Assembly (NCBI GenBank): GCA_024274995.1 | Contig: JAJSAA010000018.1 | Location: 1 to 5,511, forward strand | DNA length: 5,511 nt | Origin: Deltaproteobacteria bacterium | GTDB taxonomy: Bacteria > Desulfobacterota > Desulfobulbia > Desulfobulbales > VMSU01 | Reading direction: 5' to 3' | Shown: positions 1 to 4,927 of the stretch, in pieces | How the letters are laid out: every line of letters begins with the position of its first letter | Position numbering within the stretch: the first letter of the stretch is position 1 | Translations under genes and position numbers: made by a program | The notes under the pieces: model-generated | Seen by the model: the letters and a program-made list of their open reading frames with translations, nothing else | Database searches by the model: none | Told to the model about the DNA's origin: nothing

Positions 1-478
1 TATCAACAATAATACAATTACTCAATTTATTGAGGTGATAGGCCACCATAAAGGGCTCCGAAACCACCATGGCCACCGGCATGACCTCACGGGCTATTTT
101 TAAAAGCAGCTCCTTGTTCATTATCGAGGCCCTGGATGGCACGCCGATAATTCCGGCCACCTCCACCTCCTCACCCTGGCGGGCCTCATTAATGACGTGC
201 TTTAAGAGTTCCAGAGCGGCGTTATAATCCTTCTCGCTGGCCTCCCGCACCACCCCGTCTTCCAGGGGGTGGTAAAGGGTCAGAGCCGAGCGGTTCTTCA
301 AGGCTTCATCACCAAATACCTGGGACTTACCTAAAAATTTTATACCGATAATATCCTTGGGATACCCGACAATGGAACGGGTAATCTTTTTATAGCCCCG
401 ATTAGACATTACCGCCGTTCTGGAGGTACCAAAATCAATACCCAACAATAATTGTGTTGTCTCCTGATCGTCTGACAT
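1..478 (-). CDS. MamK-family actin-like ATPase, N-terminal part (cut by left edge)
   Basis: This is the first 159 codons of a bacterial actin homologue; the rest lies beyond the left edge. Family members bind ATP and polymerise into cytoplasmic filaments; MamK itself positions magnetosomes in magnetotactic bacteria. Seen here: the phosphate-1 loop LGIDFGTSRTAVM (D15-S19), a VGYPKDIIG segment (37-45), the actin/MreB-like PLEDGVV (71-77), GVPSRAS, and SEPFMVAYHLNKL from residue 140, ending in IIVD at the start of phosphate loop 2. From memory this tracks MamK much more closely than MreB, and E141 and D159 fall at the positions of the MamK ATPase residues E143 and D161. The start is ATG 478-476, with a GGGGA ribosome binding site 7 bases upstream. 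No other magnetosome gene is visible, and MamK-like proteins also occur in non-magnetotactic relatives, so the role is open. The family call is fairly sure; the function is not. Confidence 0.85.
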   Translation of the reverse strand, partial: MSDDQETTQLLLGIDFGTSRTAVMSNRGYKKITRSIVGYPKDIIGIKFLGKSQVFGDEALKNRSALTLYHPLEDGVVREASEKDYNAALELLKHVINEARQGEEVEVAGIIGVPSRASIMNKELLLKIAREVMPVAMVVSEPFMVAYHLNKLSNCIIVD

Positions 479-523
479 TATTCATCCCCAAGCAAAATTA
501 TCAATAAAACAACCTAACTACTT

Positions 524-553
524 TAAATACAATGGCTGAACAAGGAATGTCAA
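524..553 (-). promoter_or_regulatory. Candidate sigma70 promoter for the mamK-like gene
   Basis: Reading the minus strand, a perfect -35 hexamer TTGACA (553-548) is followed after 18 bases by TATTTA (529-524). Initiation would fall near 517, giving a leader of about 38 bases before the ATG at 478. The -35 match is exact, but the -10 box is weak (3 of 6), so this is a plausible but untested call. Confidence 0.45.
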
Positions 554-624
554 GTGAATTAAGGCGATTAGACTGCCAGGCCGCCAAATCGGGATGAAAA
601 GCGCCTTCCCCGGACAATACACCT

Positions 625-653
625 TTGACGAATATTAACGTCCATGCTATACA
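625..653 (+). promoter_or_regulatory. Candidate upstream promoter for hemL (P1)
   Basis: TTGACG (625-630), a 17-base spacer and TATACA (648-653) form a sigma70-like pair. TGC directly before the -10 gives an extended -10 element. Initiation near 660 would leave a leader of about 185 bases. The -10 box lacks the final T. It competes with a second candidate closer to the gene. Confidence 0.35.
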
Positions 654-698
654 GAAGCAACAGCGAGGCAGCAGCAGGGCGTCTCTGAAACGCTCGCA

Positions 699-714
699 TA
701 CGATCGTAGTCGTA
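699..714. repeat. Palindrome TACGATCGTA with an added TCGTA half-site
   Basis: TACGATCGTA (699-708) is a perfect 10-base palindrome, and a further TCGTA copy follows at 710-714. It sits just upstream of the candidate extended -10 promoter at 731-739, where an activator or repressor could bind. It is short enough to be chance; no known factor is assigned. Confidence 0.3.
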
Positions 715-730
715 CCGCTACATTTATAGA

Positions 731-739
731 TGTTATAAA
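731..739 (+). promoter_or_regulatory. hemL: Candidate extended -10 promoter for hemL (P2)
   Basis: TGT followed by TATAAA (734-739) matches an extended -10 element, with five of six bases of TATAAT. No good -35 hexamer lies 16-18 bases upstream, which extended -10 promoters can tolerate. The predicted start, near 745-747, would give a leader of about 98 bases and coincides with the left arm of the inverted repeat at 746-771. Confidence 0.4.
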
Positions 740-745
740 GTCAAG

Positions 746-771
746 AGTGTAGTTTGTTGAGCGCTTACACT
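746..771. repeat. Inverted repeat AGTGTA-N14-TACACT, possible operator or leader hairpin
   Basis: The arms AGTGTA (746-751) and TACACT (766-771) are perfectly complementary and separated by 14 bases; a smaller AGCGCT palindrome (760-765) lies between them. The arms would cover the first transcribed bases from P2, so the repeat could be a repressor site or an RNA hairpin. I do not recognise it as a site for a named regulator. Confidence 0.35.
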
Positions 772-843
772 AAAACAGTCTGAGGCCGGCGCATATTTTG
801 TGCAACCACCTAAATAGTTACCAAAAAACATGGAGTTTTTAAG

Positions 844-2133
844 ATGAAAACAGATGTCTCTCATAAATTTTTCCAGCAAGCGCAAAGATTTATTCCCGGC
901 GGGGTGAGCAGTCCGGTTCGGGCCTGTAAATCCGTGGGCTGTGAGCCGGTATTTATTGAACGGGCCAGCGGATCCAAGGTCTATGACGTCGACAAAAATG
1001 AGTATGTCGATTTCGTCTGTTCCTGGGGGCCTATGATTCTGGGCCATAATCCCCCGGCTGTCCAAGAGGCAGTTACCAGCGCCCTGGCCAACGGCACCAG
1101 CTTCGGCGCCCCCACTCCTCTTGAGGTTGAACTGGCCGAACTGGTCTGCGCCGCCATGCCCTCGGTGGACAAGGTGCGTTTTGTCAACTCCGGAACCGAG
1201 GCGACCATGAGCGCCATCCGCCTGGCGCGGGGCTATACCGGCCGCAATGTGGTGGTCAAATTTGACGGCTGCTATCACGGCCATGCCGATGCCTTTCTCG
1301 TCAAGGCCGGCAGCGGGGTGGTAACTCTCGGTATCCCCGGCAGTCCCGGGGTACCCGATGATGTGGTCAAGAATACCATATCCATCCCCTACAACGATTT
1401 CGAGACCATGGAGAAGACCCTGACGGATACCGCCCTCGATATTGCCTGTGTCATTATTGAACCAGTGGCCGCCAATATGGGAGTTATTCCGCCGGCTCCC
1501 GGCTTCCTGGAAAAACTGCGGGAGATCACGGCAGCCCAGGGTATTGTTCTCATCTTTGATGAGGTCATTACCGGTTTCCGCCTCAGCCTTGGCGGGGCGC
1601 AGGCCAAATTCAACGTCATGCCTGATCTGACCTGCATGGGCAAGATTATCGGCGGCGGCCTGCCGGTGGGGGCCTATGGCGGCAAAGGAGAAATAATGGA
1701 TATGGTGGCCCCGGATGGGCCGGTATATCAGGCCGGTACCCTGTCCGGCAATCCCCTGGCCATGGCAGCCGGTATCGCCACCCTCAAGGCCCTGGCCCAG
1801 CCGGGATTCTATGACAAATTAGATGCCAAGGCCGCCGCCTATGCCGCCGGGCTGGAGCGGCTCGCGGCTCAATACTCCCTTGAGACCACCTTGAACCGTG
1901 AAGGTTCGGTGATTACCACCTTCTTCACCGCTCAGCCGGTGACCGACTTCACCGGTGCCATGACCTCTGATACCGAAAAATTCGGTTTTTTCTATCGAAA
2001 CATGCTAAACGAAGGGATATATCTGGCCCCCTCCCAGTTTGAGGCTTCTTTTATCTCTGCGGCCCACACTGAGGCTGACATTGCTTTGAGCCTGGAAAAA
2101 ACTGAATTGTCATTCAGAAAGATGACCACATAA
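844..2133 (+). CDS. hemL: Glutamate-1-semialdehyde 2,1-aminomutase (HemL/GSAM)
   Basis: This is a cytoplasmic PLP-dependent enzyme that converts glutamate-1-semialdehyde into 5-aminolevulinate, the last step of the C5 route that feeds haem, sirohaem and cobalamin synthesis. The 429 residues match the usual family length (about 426). Visible landmarks are the N-terminal PGGVSSPVRAC, the cofactor-binding NSGTEATMSAIRLAR, FDGCYHGHADAFLVKAGSG, FDEVITGFR with the PLP-nitrogen aspartate D239, and MGKIIGGGLPVGAYGG with Schiff-base lysine K267. GTLSGNPLAMAAG follows. ATG 844 is supported by GGAG at 832-835, eight bases upstream, and by the conserved N-terminus. The frame is intact. It lies next to the ATP synthase cluster on the same strand, but the 94-base gap contains a separate promoter candidate, so the two are probably not strictly co-transcribed. 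Confidence 0.97.
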   Translation: MKTDVSHKFFQQAQRFIPGGVSSPVRACKSVGCEPVFIERASGSKVYDVDKNEYVDFVCSWGPMILGHNPPAVQEAVTSALANGTSFGAPTPLEVELAELVCAAMPSVDKVRFVNSGTEATMSAIRLARGYTGRNVVVKFDGCYHGHADAFLVKAGSGVVTLGIPGSPGVPDDVVKNTISIPYNDFETMEKTLTDTALDIACVIIEPVAANMGVIPPAPGFLEKLREITAAQGIVLIFDEVITGFRLSLGGAQAKFNVMPDLTCMGKIIGGGLPVGAYGGKGEIMDMVAPDGPVYQAGTLSGNPLAMAAGIATLKALAQPGFYDKLDAKAAAYAAGLERLAAQYSLETTLNREGSVITTFFTAQPVTDFTGAMTSDTEKFGFFYRNMLNEGIYLAPSQFEASFISAAHTEADIALSLEKTELSFRKMTT

Positions 2134-2144
2134 CGAAAAAGCCG

Positions 2145-2173
2145 TTGACTTTGCCCATATACTGTGCTAATTG
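2145..2173 (+). promoter_or_regulatory. Candidate promoter of the atpZ-I-B-E operon
   Basis: TTGACT (2145-2150), a 17-base spacer and TAATTG (2168-2173) lie between hemL and atpZ. TGC before the -10 gives an extended -10 character. Initiation near 2180 would leave a leader of about 48 bases. The -35 matches five of six bases and the -10 is weak. No terminator hairpin is visible after hemL, so read-through from hemL is also possible. Confidence 0.45.
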
Positions 2174-2204
2174 CAAAGGCGTATTTATTAATTTTTTTGT
2201 CGTG

Positions 2205-2214
2205 ATTCATGAAT
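2205..2214. repeat. Palindrome ATTCATGAAT in the atp leader
   Basis: This perfect 10-base palindrome ends just before the atpZ ribosome binding site (GAGAGG, 2216-2221). It could be an operator half or a small RNA structure near the start, but its length and AT content make chance a real alternative. Confidence 0.2.
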
Positions 2215-2227
2215 AGAGAGGTAGATT

Positions 2228-2452
2228 ATGGCTGGCGACAAAAAAGAGCTGATTAGACTAATGACCGATTTTGGCACCTTGGGATTAACCATGGCTGGCT
2301 CGGTGTTTATCGGTTTAGGATTTGGTTATTATCTTGATCATAAGATATTTGACGGCCGGACATCACCCTGGTTCACCTTTATCTTTCTTGGATTGGGAAT
2401 TATTGCTGGCTTTAAGAATTTATATCATATGGCAAAACGCAAGGATTTTTGA
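2228..2452 (+). CDS. atpZ: AtpZ/AtpI-family small membrane protein of the Fo operon
   Basis: This 74-residue inner-membrane protein belongs to the family that opens many atp operons (often annotated as 'ATPase gene 1'). Proposed roles are help with Fo/c-ring assembly or Mg2+ supply; neither can be read from the sequence. It has two predicted membrane helices (about 15-36 and 47-66), a glycine-rich GLGFGYYLD segment (29-37) and GLGIIAGFKNLY (55-66), the typical family pattern and length. ATG 2228 follows GAGAGG (2216-2221) at a six-base spacing. It is the first gene of the cluster, and its stop lies two bases before the next start, so the two are probably translated together. The gene symbol follows family convention. 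Confidence 0.88.
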   Translation: MAGDKKELIRLMTDFGTLGLTMAGSVFIGLGFGYYLDHKIFDGRTSPWFTFIFLGLGIIAGFKNLYHMAKRKDF

Positions 2453-2454
2453 AT

Positions 2455-2880
2455 ATGGGACAAGATCAAAACGAATTTCCCATTCAACGGGTTGAACGTC
2501 TTAACTGGATTGTGGCTGTTATTCTCGGTGCGGTCGCCGGGCTTACATTATCGCCCTTCATGTCTATGAGTGTCTTTGCTGGCGGTTTCCTGGCTAATAT
2601 CAGCTTTATGCTTTTAAAGAGGGATTTAAAAAGATTCCTGCAGGGCCAATTGATCCAGAGCGGCAAGATAGAACAGGCCAAGCGGCGTTTTTACCTGAAT
2701 TACTATATAAGACTCAGCGCTCTGGCGTTGATTGTTTTCTTTCTTATCAGTCGTCATGTTGTTCAACCCCTCGCCTTTCTTGTTGGAATGTCGGCGATAG
2801 TTTTGAGCATAGTTATTACGATGTTAACTGTGGTTAAGAAATTTTATTTTCCGGCCGTTGACTGCCCCCACCAGGGCTAA
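2455..2880 (+). CDS. atpI: AtpI-type ATP synthase accessory membrane protein (subunit I)
   Basis: This is a 141-residue hydrophobic protein in the usual atpI place, directly before atpB. Family members assist assembly of the c ring and are not part of the finished enzyme. Four membrane helices are predicted, near residues 17-32, 37-54, 83-98 and 105-125, with a basic, charged segment (about 55-80, LKRDLKRFLQGQ onward) between helices 2 and 3. I chose ATG 2455 because AAGGA (2441-2445) lies nine bases upstream; a TTG at 2449, overlapping the atpZ stop by four bases, would add two residues but sits only three bases from that site. Sequence conservation in this family is low, so the call rests on topology and position more than on motifs. 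Confidence 0.8.
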   Translation: MGQDQNEFPIQRVERLNWIVAVILGAVAGLTLSPFMSMSVFAGGFLANISFMLLKRDLKRFLQGQLIQSGKIEQAKRRFYLNYYIRLSALALIVFFLISRHVVQPLAFLVGMSAIVLSIVITMLTVVKKFYFPAVDCPHQG

Positions 2881-2897
2881 ACAGCGGTTTAAAAAGA

Positions 2898-2911
2898 TGG
2901 CATTAGTGCCA
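2898..2911 (+). other. Small hairpin upstream of atpB
   Basis: TGGCA-TTAG-TGCCA can form a five-base-pair stem with a four-base loop in the 52-base gap before atpB. No T-run follows, so it is not a terminator. It could affect message stability or translation, but a stem this short is weak evidence. Confidence 0.2.
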
Positions 2912-2932
2912 CACAGGTAGTGGAGATTTCTT

Positions 2933-3655
2933 ATGCAAGAACCCTTATTATTTATCTCGGTTATTTTACGGTTTTTTCATCTTCCGGTTCCCGAAGGAAT
3001 GGTGGGACACACCATTCTGGCCAAACTTGTCTCACCCCATATGACTTACACCTGGTTTGTCATGGCGATATTAATTATTACCCCAAAGCTGACTCTTGGT
3101 AAACTGGAGATGGTACCGGGCAACAAACAGAATTTCTGGGAGGCCTGCGTCGGCGGCCTGGAAGATTTTATGGCCGACAACATGGGCCCCAAACGGGCCG
3201 CCATGATGTTTCCCATGATGGCCACCTTCACTTTTTATATTCTGGTTGCCAATCTTTTGGGCTTGATCCCCGGCTTTATGTCGCCCACTTCCAATTTGAA
3301 TATCACCCTGGCTATGACTCTGATAGTCTGGTTTACCCATCATTTTCTGGGTCTGCGTTATCATGGCTTTAAATATATCAAACATTTTTTAGGGCCGATG
3401 TGGTGGCTAACTCCGCTGATGTTTCCCATTGAAGTCATCAGTAATCTTGCCCGTATATTATCTCTCTCCATCAGGCTCTTCGGCAATATGATGGCGCATG
3501 AGATTCTGGCGGCGATTCTCTTCATGCTCGTAGGAGCCTTTTTTGCCCCGGTACCGATTCTCGTTCTCGGCGTTCTTGTTGCCGTAGTTCAGACCATGGT
3601 ATTCGTACTTCTGTCCGTTATCTACTGTGCGGGAGCAATGGAGAGCGCTCATTAA
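2933..3655 (+). CDS. atpB: F-type ATP synthase Fo subunit a
   Basis: Subunit a is the membrane stator that provides the two half-channels through which ions reach and leave the c ring. The 240 residues fit short subunit a forms. The essential arginine is R181 in SLSIRLFGNMMAHE (counterpart of E. coli R210), and Q220 in VVQTMVFVLLSVIY matches the conserved polar residue of the last helix (E. coli Q252). Also seen are NLLGLIPG with the usual following segment, PTSNLNITLAMTL, and the PLMFPIEVISNLAR approach to the long hairpin helices. Hydrophobic helices lie near 38-50, 89-114, 122-140, 155-205 (hairpin) and 208-236. ATG 2933 is preceded by GGAG (2922-2925) at seven bases. The frame is intact and sits between atpI and atpE. 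Confidence 0.97.
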   Translation: MQEPLLFISVILRFFHLPVPEGMVGHTILAKLVSPHMTYTWFVMAILIITPKLTLGKLEMVPGNKQNFWEACVGGLEDFMADNMGPKRAAMMFPMMATFTFYILVANLLGLIPGFMSPTSNLNITLAMTLIVWFTHHFLGLRYHGFKYIKHFLGPMWWLTPLMFPIEVISNLARILSLSIRLFGNMMAHEILAAILFMLVGAFFAPVPILVLGVLVAVVQTMVFVLLSVIYCAGAMESAH

Positions 3656-3690
3656 GAAAATGCCATAAGCATATTCATTGGGAATTTGTT

Positions 3691-3750
3691 TATAATTTTT
3701 TGTTAAGTAAGAAGGCCAAATTAAAAACAGTTTAAGGAGGATTTTGAAGG
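3691..3750 (+). promoter_or_regulatory. AT-rich atpE leader with a strong Shine-Dalgarno sequence
   Basis: The 95-base gap before atpE is AT-rich and ends in AAGGAGG (3734-3740), a full seven-base match to the 16S anti-Shine-Dalgarno, ten bases from the ATG. This is the strongest ribosome site in the window. It fits the need for many c subunits per enzyme; the E. coli atpE gene is known to have a U-rich translational enhancer in the same place. A perfect TATAAT (3691-3696) is present but has no -35 partner, so an internal promoter is only possible. Confidence 0.55.
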
Positions 3751-4104
3751 ATGAAAAAGACACTTGGAGTTTTAGTGACAGTAGCGGCGGTTTTGCTTTT
3801 AGCCGATGCAGCCTTCGCGGGTGAAGCAGGATCAATATTCGCGAAATACATTCAGTTGGGCGGTAATAACTTTGCTCTGGTTTGTCTCGCTGCCGGGCTG
3901 GCCGTTGGTGTTGCCGCTTCCGGTTGTGGTGCTGGTATGGGTCATTGTGCCGGCGGCGCCTGTACTGGTGTTGCCCGTAACCCTGAGGTTGCTGGTAAGA
4001 TCACCGTAACCATGATTCTTGGTCTGGCCCTTATTGAGTCACTGACCATTTACGGTCTGGTTATCGCCCTGATTCTGCTTTACGCCAATCCTCTGCTCGG
4101 ATAA
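3751..4104 (+). CDS. atpE: F-type ATP synthase Fo subunit c with N-terminal signal-like extension
   Basis: Subunit c forms the rotor ring that carries the coupling ion. The protein has 117 residues, against about 79-90 in common forms; the excess is an N-terminal KK plus hydrophobic stretch ending in AFA-G (A21-A23, G24), which looks like a cleavable signal peptide. The core is a helical hairpin: helix 1 with GxGxGxG glycines (G58-G64), polar loop ARNPE (75-79), and helix 2 with the ion-binding glutamate E96 in LIESLTIYGLV. S97 and Y101 resemble Na+-type rings, but the helix 1 position that is Gln in Ilyobacter is M63, so H+ coupling is more likely. Four cysteines (45, 59, 66, 71) and H65 in helix 1 are unusual. 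Start and frame are clear. It is the last gene of the Fo cluster, before a terminator. Confidence 0.96.
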   Translation: MKKTLGVLVTVAAVLLLADAAFAGEAGSIFAKYIQLGGNNFALVCLAAGLAVGVAASGCGAGMGHCAGGACTGVARNPEVAGKITVTMILGLALIESLTIYGLVIALILLYANPLLG

Positions 4105-4128
4105 TTTACCGCCGTAAGGCAGGATTGC

Positions 4129-4165
4129 AAAAGGCCGTGGGGGTTCTCCCCTGCGGCCTTTTTTT
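4129..4165 (+). terminator. Intrinsic terminator after atpE
   Basis: GGCCG (4133-4137) pairs with CGGCC (4154-4158), and inside it GGGG (4139-4142) pairs with CCCC (4148-4151) around a five-base loop. The stem runs into seven T residues (4159-4165), with A residues on the opposite side extending it. This is a strong rho-independent terminator 24 bases after the atpE stop, ending the Fo operon. Confidence 0.92.
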
Positions 4166-4180
4166 GTCTTAAACCTCCCC

Positions 4181-4208
4181 TTGACTCTTACAATGCCCTG
4201 TCTAATAA
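4181..4208 (+). promoter_or_regulatory. Candidate promoter for the nucleoside phosphorylase-rimO unit
   Basis: TTGACT (4181-4186), a 16-base spacer and TAATAA (4203-4208) resemble the atp promoter candidate at 2145. The location just after the terminator is where a new promoter is expected. The problem is that the best start codon (ATG 4193) lies in the spacer, so either this promoter is false or the start is further downstream. Confidence 0.3.
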
Positions 4209-4927
4209 ATCCCCGGCGTGAAAGAGGTGAGCCTCTTCTTAACAGCCCGGTATTATTCTACATAAATCCAGCCGAGGCTAACTGGGCCTGTCGCAGAACC
4301 CAAGAAACCGGGGGCAGACGCCATTTCCTGTTTAACAGCAATCTATGGGAACTTTCAGGCAACAAGGGCCGCCCCCTAACGGTCTGCGGCCCGGCTCTCG
4401 GTGCCCCAGCGGCCGTCCTGATTCTGGAAAAGCTCATTGCCCTTGGGGGCAGAGAGTTTATAATCTGCGGAACCTGCGGCTCGCTGAGCAAGCGGTTAGA
4501 AATCGGTGATGTCCTGCTGCCCACCGGGGCTGAGAGCGAAGAGGGTACATCCCGCCATTATCCCCTGTCCGCGCCGCCAGTCCCCGCCCCTCGCCTGCTT
4601 AATATTTTACATACTTTTTTAAAGGCCGAGGATGTAGCCTGGCAGAATGGGCGGCTATGGACTACAGATGCCCCCTACCGCGAGACAAGCGACAAGGTAG
4701 GGAGCTATCAAGAATTGGATATTTATGGCGTAGATATGGAGTTTTCCGCCCTACTCACCGTTGCAGCCTTCCGCGAGGTGGAATTGGCAGCCATTATGGT
4801 TGTATCTGATCAACTGGATGAAAATAATTGCTGGCAGTCGGGTTTTAGATCTCCCGTATTTAAACAGAAAATGAGAACTGTCAGCCAGGGACTCTTTAAC
4901 TATCTAACTGATGTTACAAAATCATGA
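4193..4927 (+). CDS. Nucleoside phosphorylase family protein (PNP/UDP phosphorylase superfamily)
   Basis: This predicted cytoplasmic enzyme would split a nucleoside with phosphate to base and sugar-1-phosphate in salvage. Positions count from ATG 4193 (244 residues). Seen: GPALGAPAA (66-74), the core CGTCGSL (C92-L98), IGDVLLPTGA, a TTDAPYRET substrate-region motif, VDMEFSALLTVAA with the ribose-binding-type M182-E183, and VVSDQL with D206 where purine phosphorylases and MTA/SAH nucleosidases have their base-contacting Asp. That favours a purine substrate, as inference only. The usual N-terminal phosphate loop (GDPxR type) is not recognisable; FYINPAEANWACR occupies that area. The start is uncertain: neither ATG 4193 nor TTG 4181 has a good ribosome site, though the LINPRR N-terminus looks family-like. 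The stop overlaps rimO by ATGA, implying coupled translation. Confidence 0.8.
   Translation: MPCLINPRRERGEPLLNSPVLFYINPAEANWACRRTQETGGRRHFLFNSNLWELSGNKGRPLTVCGPALGAPAAVLILEKLIALGGREFIICGTCGSLSKRLEIGDVLLPTGAESEEGTSRHYPLSAPPVPAPRLLNILHTFLKAEDVAWQNGRLWTTDAPYRETSDKVGSYQELDIYGVDMEFSALLTVAAFREVELAAIMVVSDQLDENNCWQSGFRSPVFKQKMRTVSQGLFNYLTDVTKS

Larger units (their letters stand above)
479..843. other. Divergent intergenic region with no convincing gene
   Basis: These 365 bases separate the leftward mamK-like gene from rightward hemL. I see no ORF with a ribosome binding site and no tRNA-like fold. The longest small frame examined (ATG 532, 21 codons) has no Shine-Dalgarno sequence. The region carries candidate promoters in both directions and two inverted repeats, listed separately. 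The 185-base stretch between the first plus-strand promoter candidate and hemL could be a long leader, but it resembles no riboswitch I recognise. Confidence 0.6.

Noticed and set aside
532..597. Small 21-codon frame in the divergent intergenic region
   Set aside because: It has no ribosome binding site, overlaps the leftward promoter candidate, and resembles no known peptide.
679..693. GCGT/ACGC hairpin upstream of hemL
   Set aside because: The stem is only four to five pairs with a seven-base loop and no T-run, so it is not a terminator and is expected by chance.
830..847. Five-codon upstream frame (MEFLR) ending over the hemL ATG
   Set aside because: Its ATG contains part of the hemL Shine-Dalgarno sequence and it has no ribosome site of its own; most likely chance.
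733..1284. 183-codon minus-strand reading frame across the hemL start
   Set aside because: It lies antisense to the conserved hemL N-terminus, has no family-like motifs, and is explained as a shadow of a GC-rich coding region.
3458..3835. 125-codon minus-strand frame over the atpB end and atpE start
   Set aside because: It is antisense to two clear conserved genes and their intergenic region, and its translation looks like low-complexity shadow sequence.
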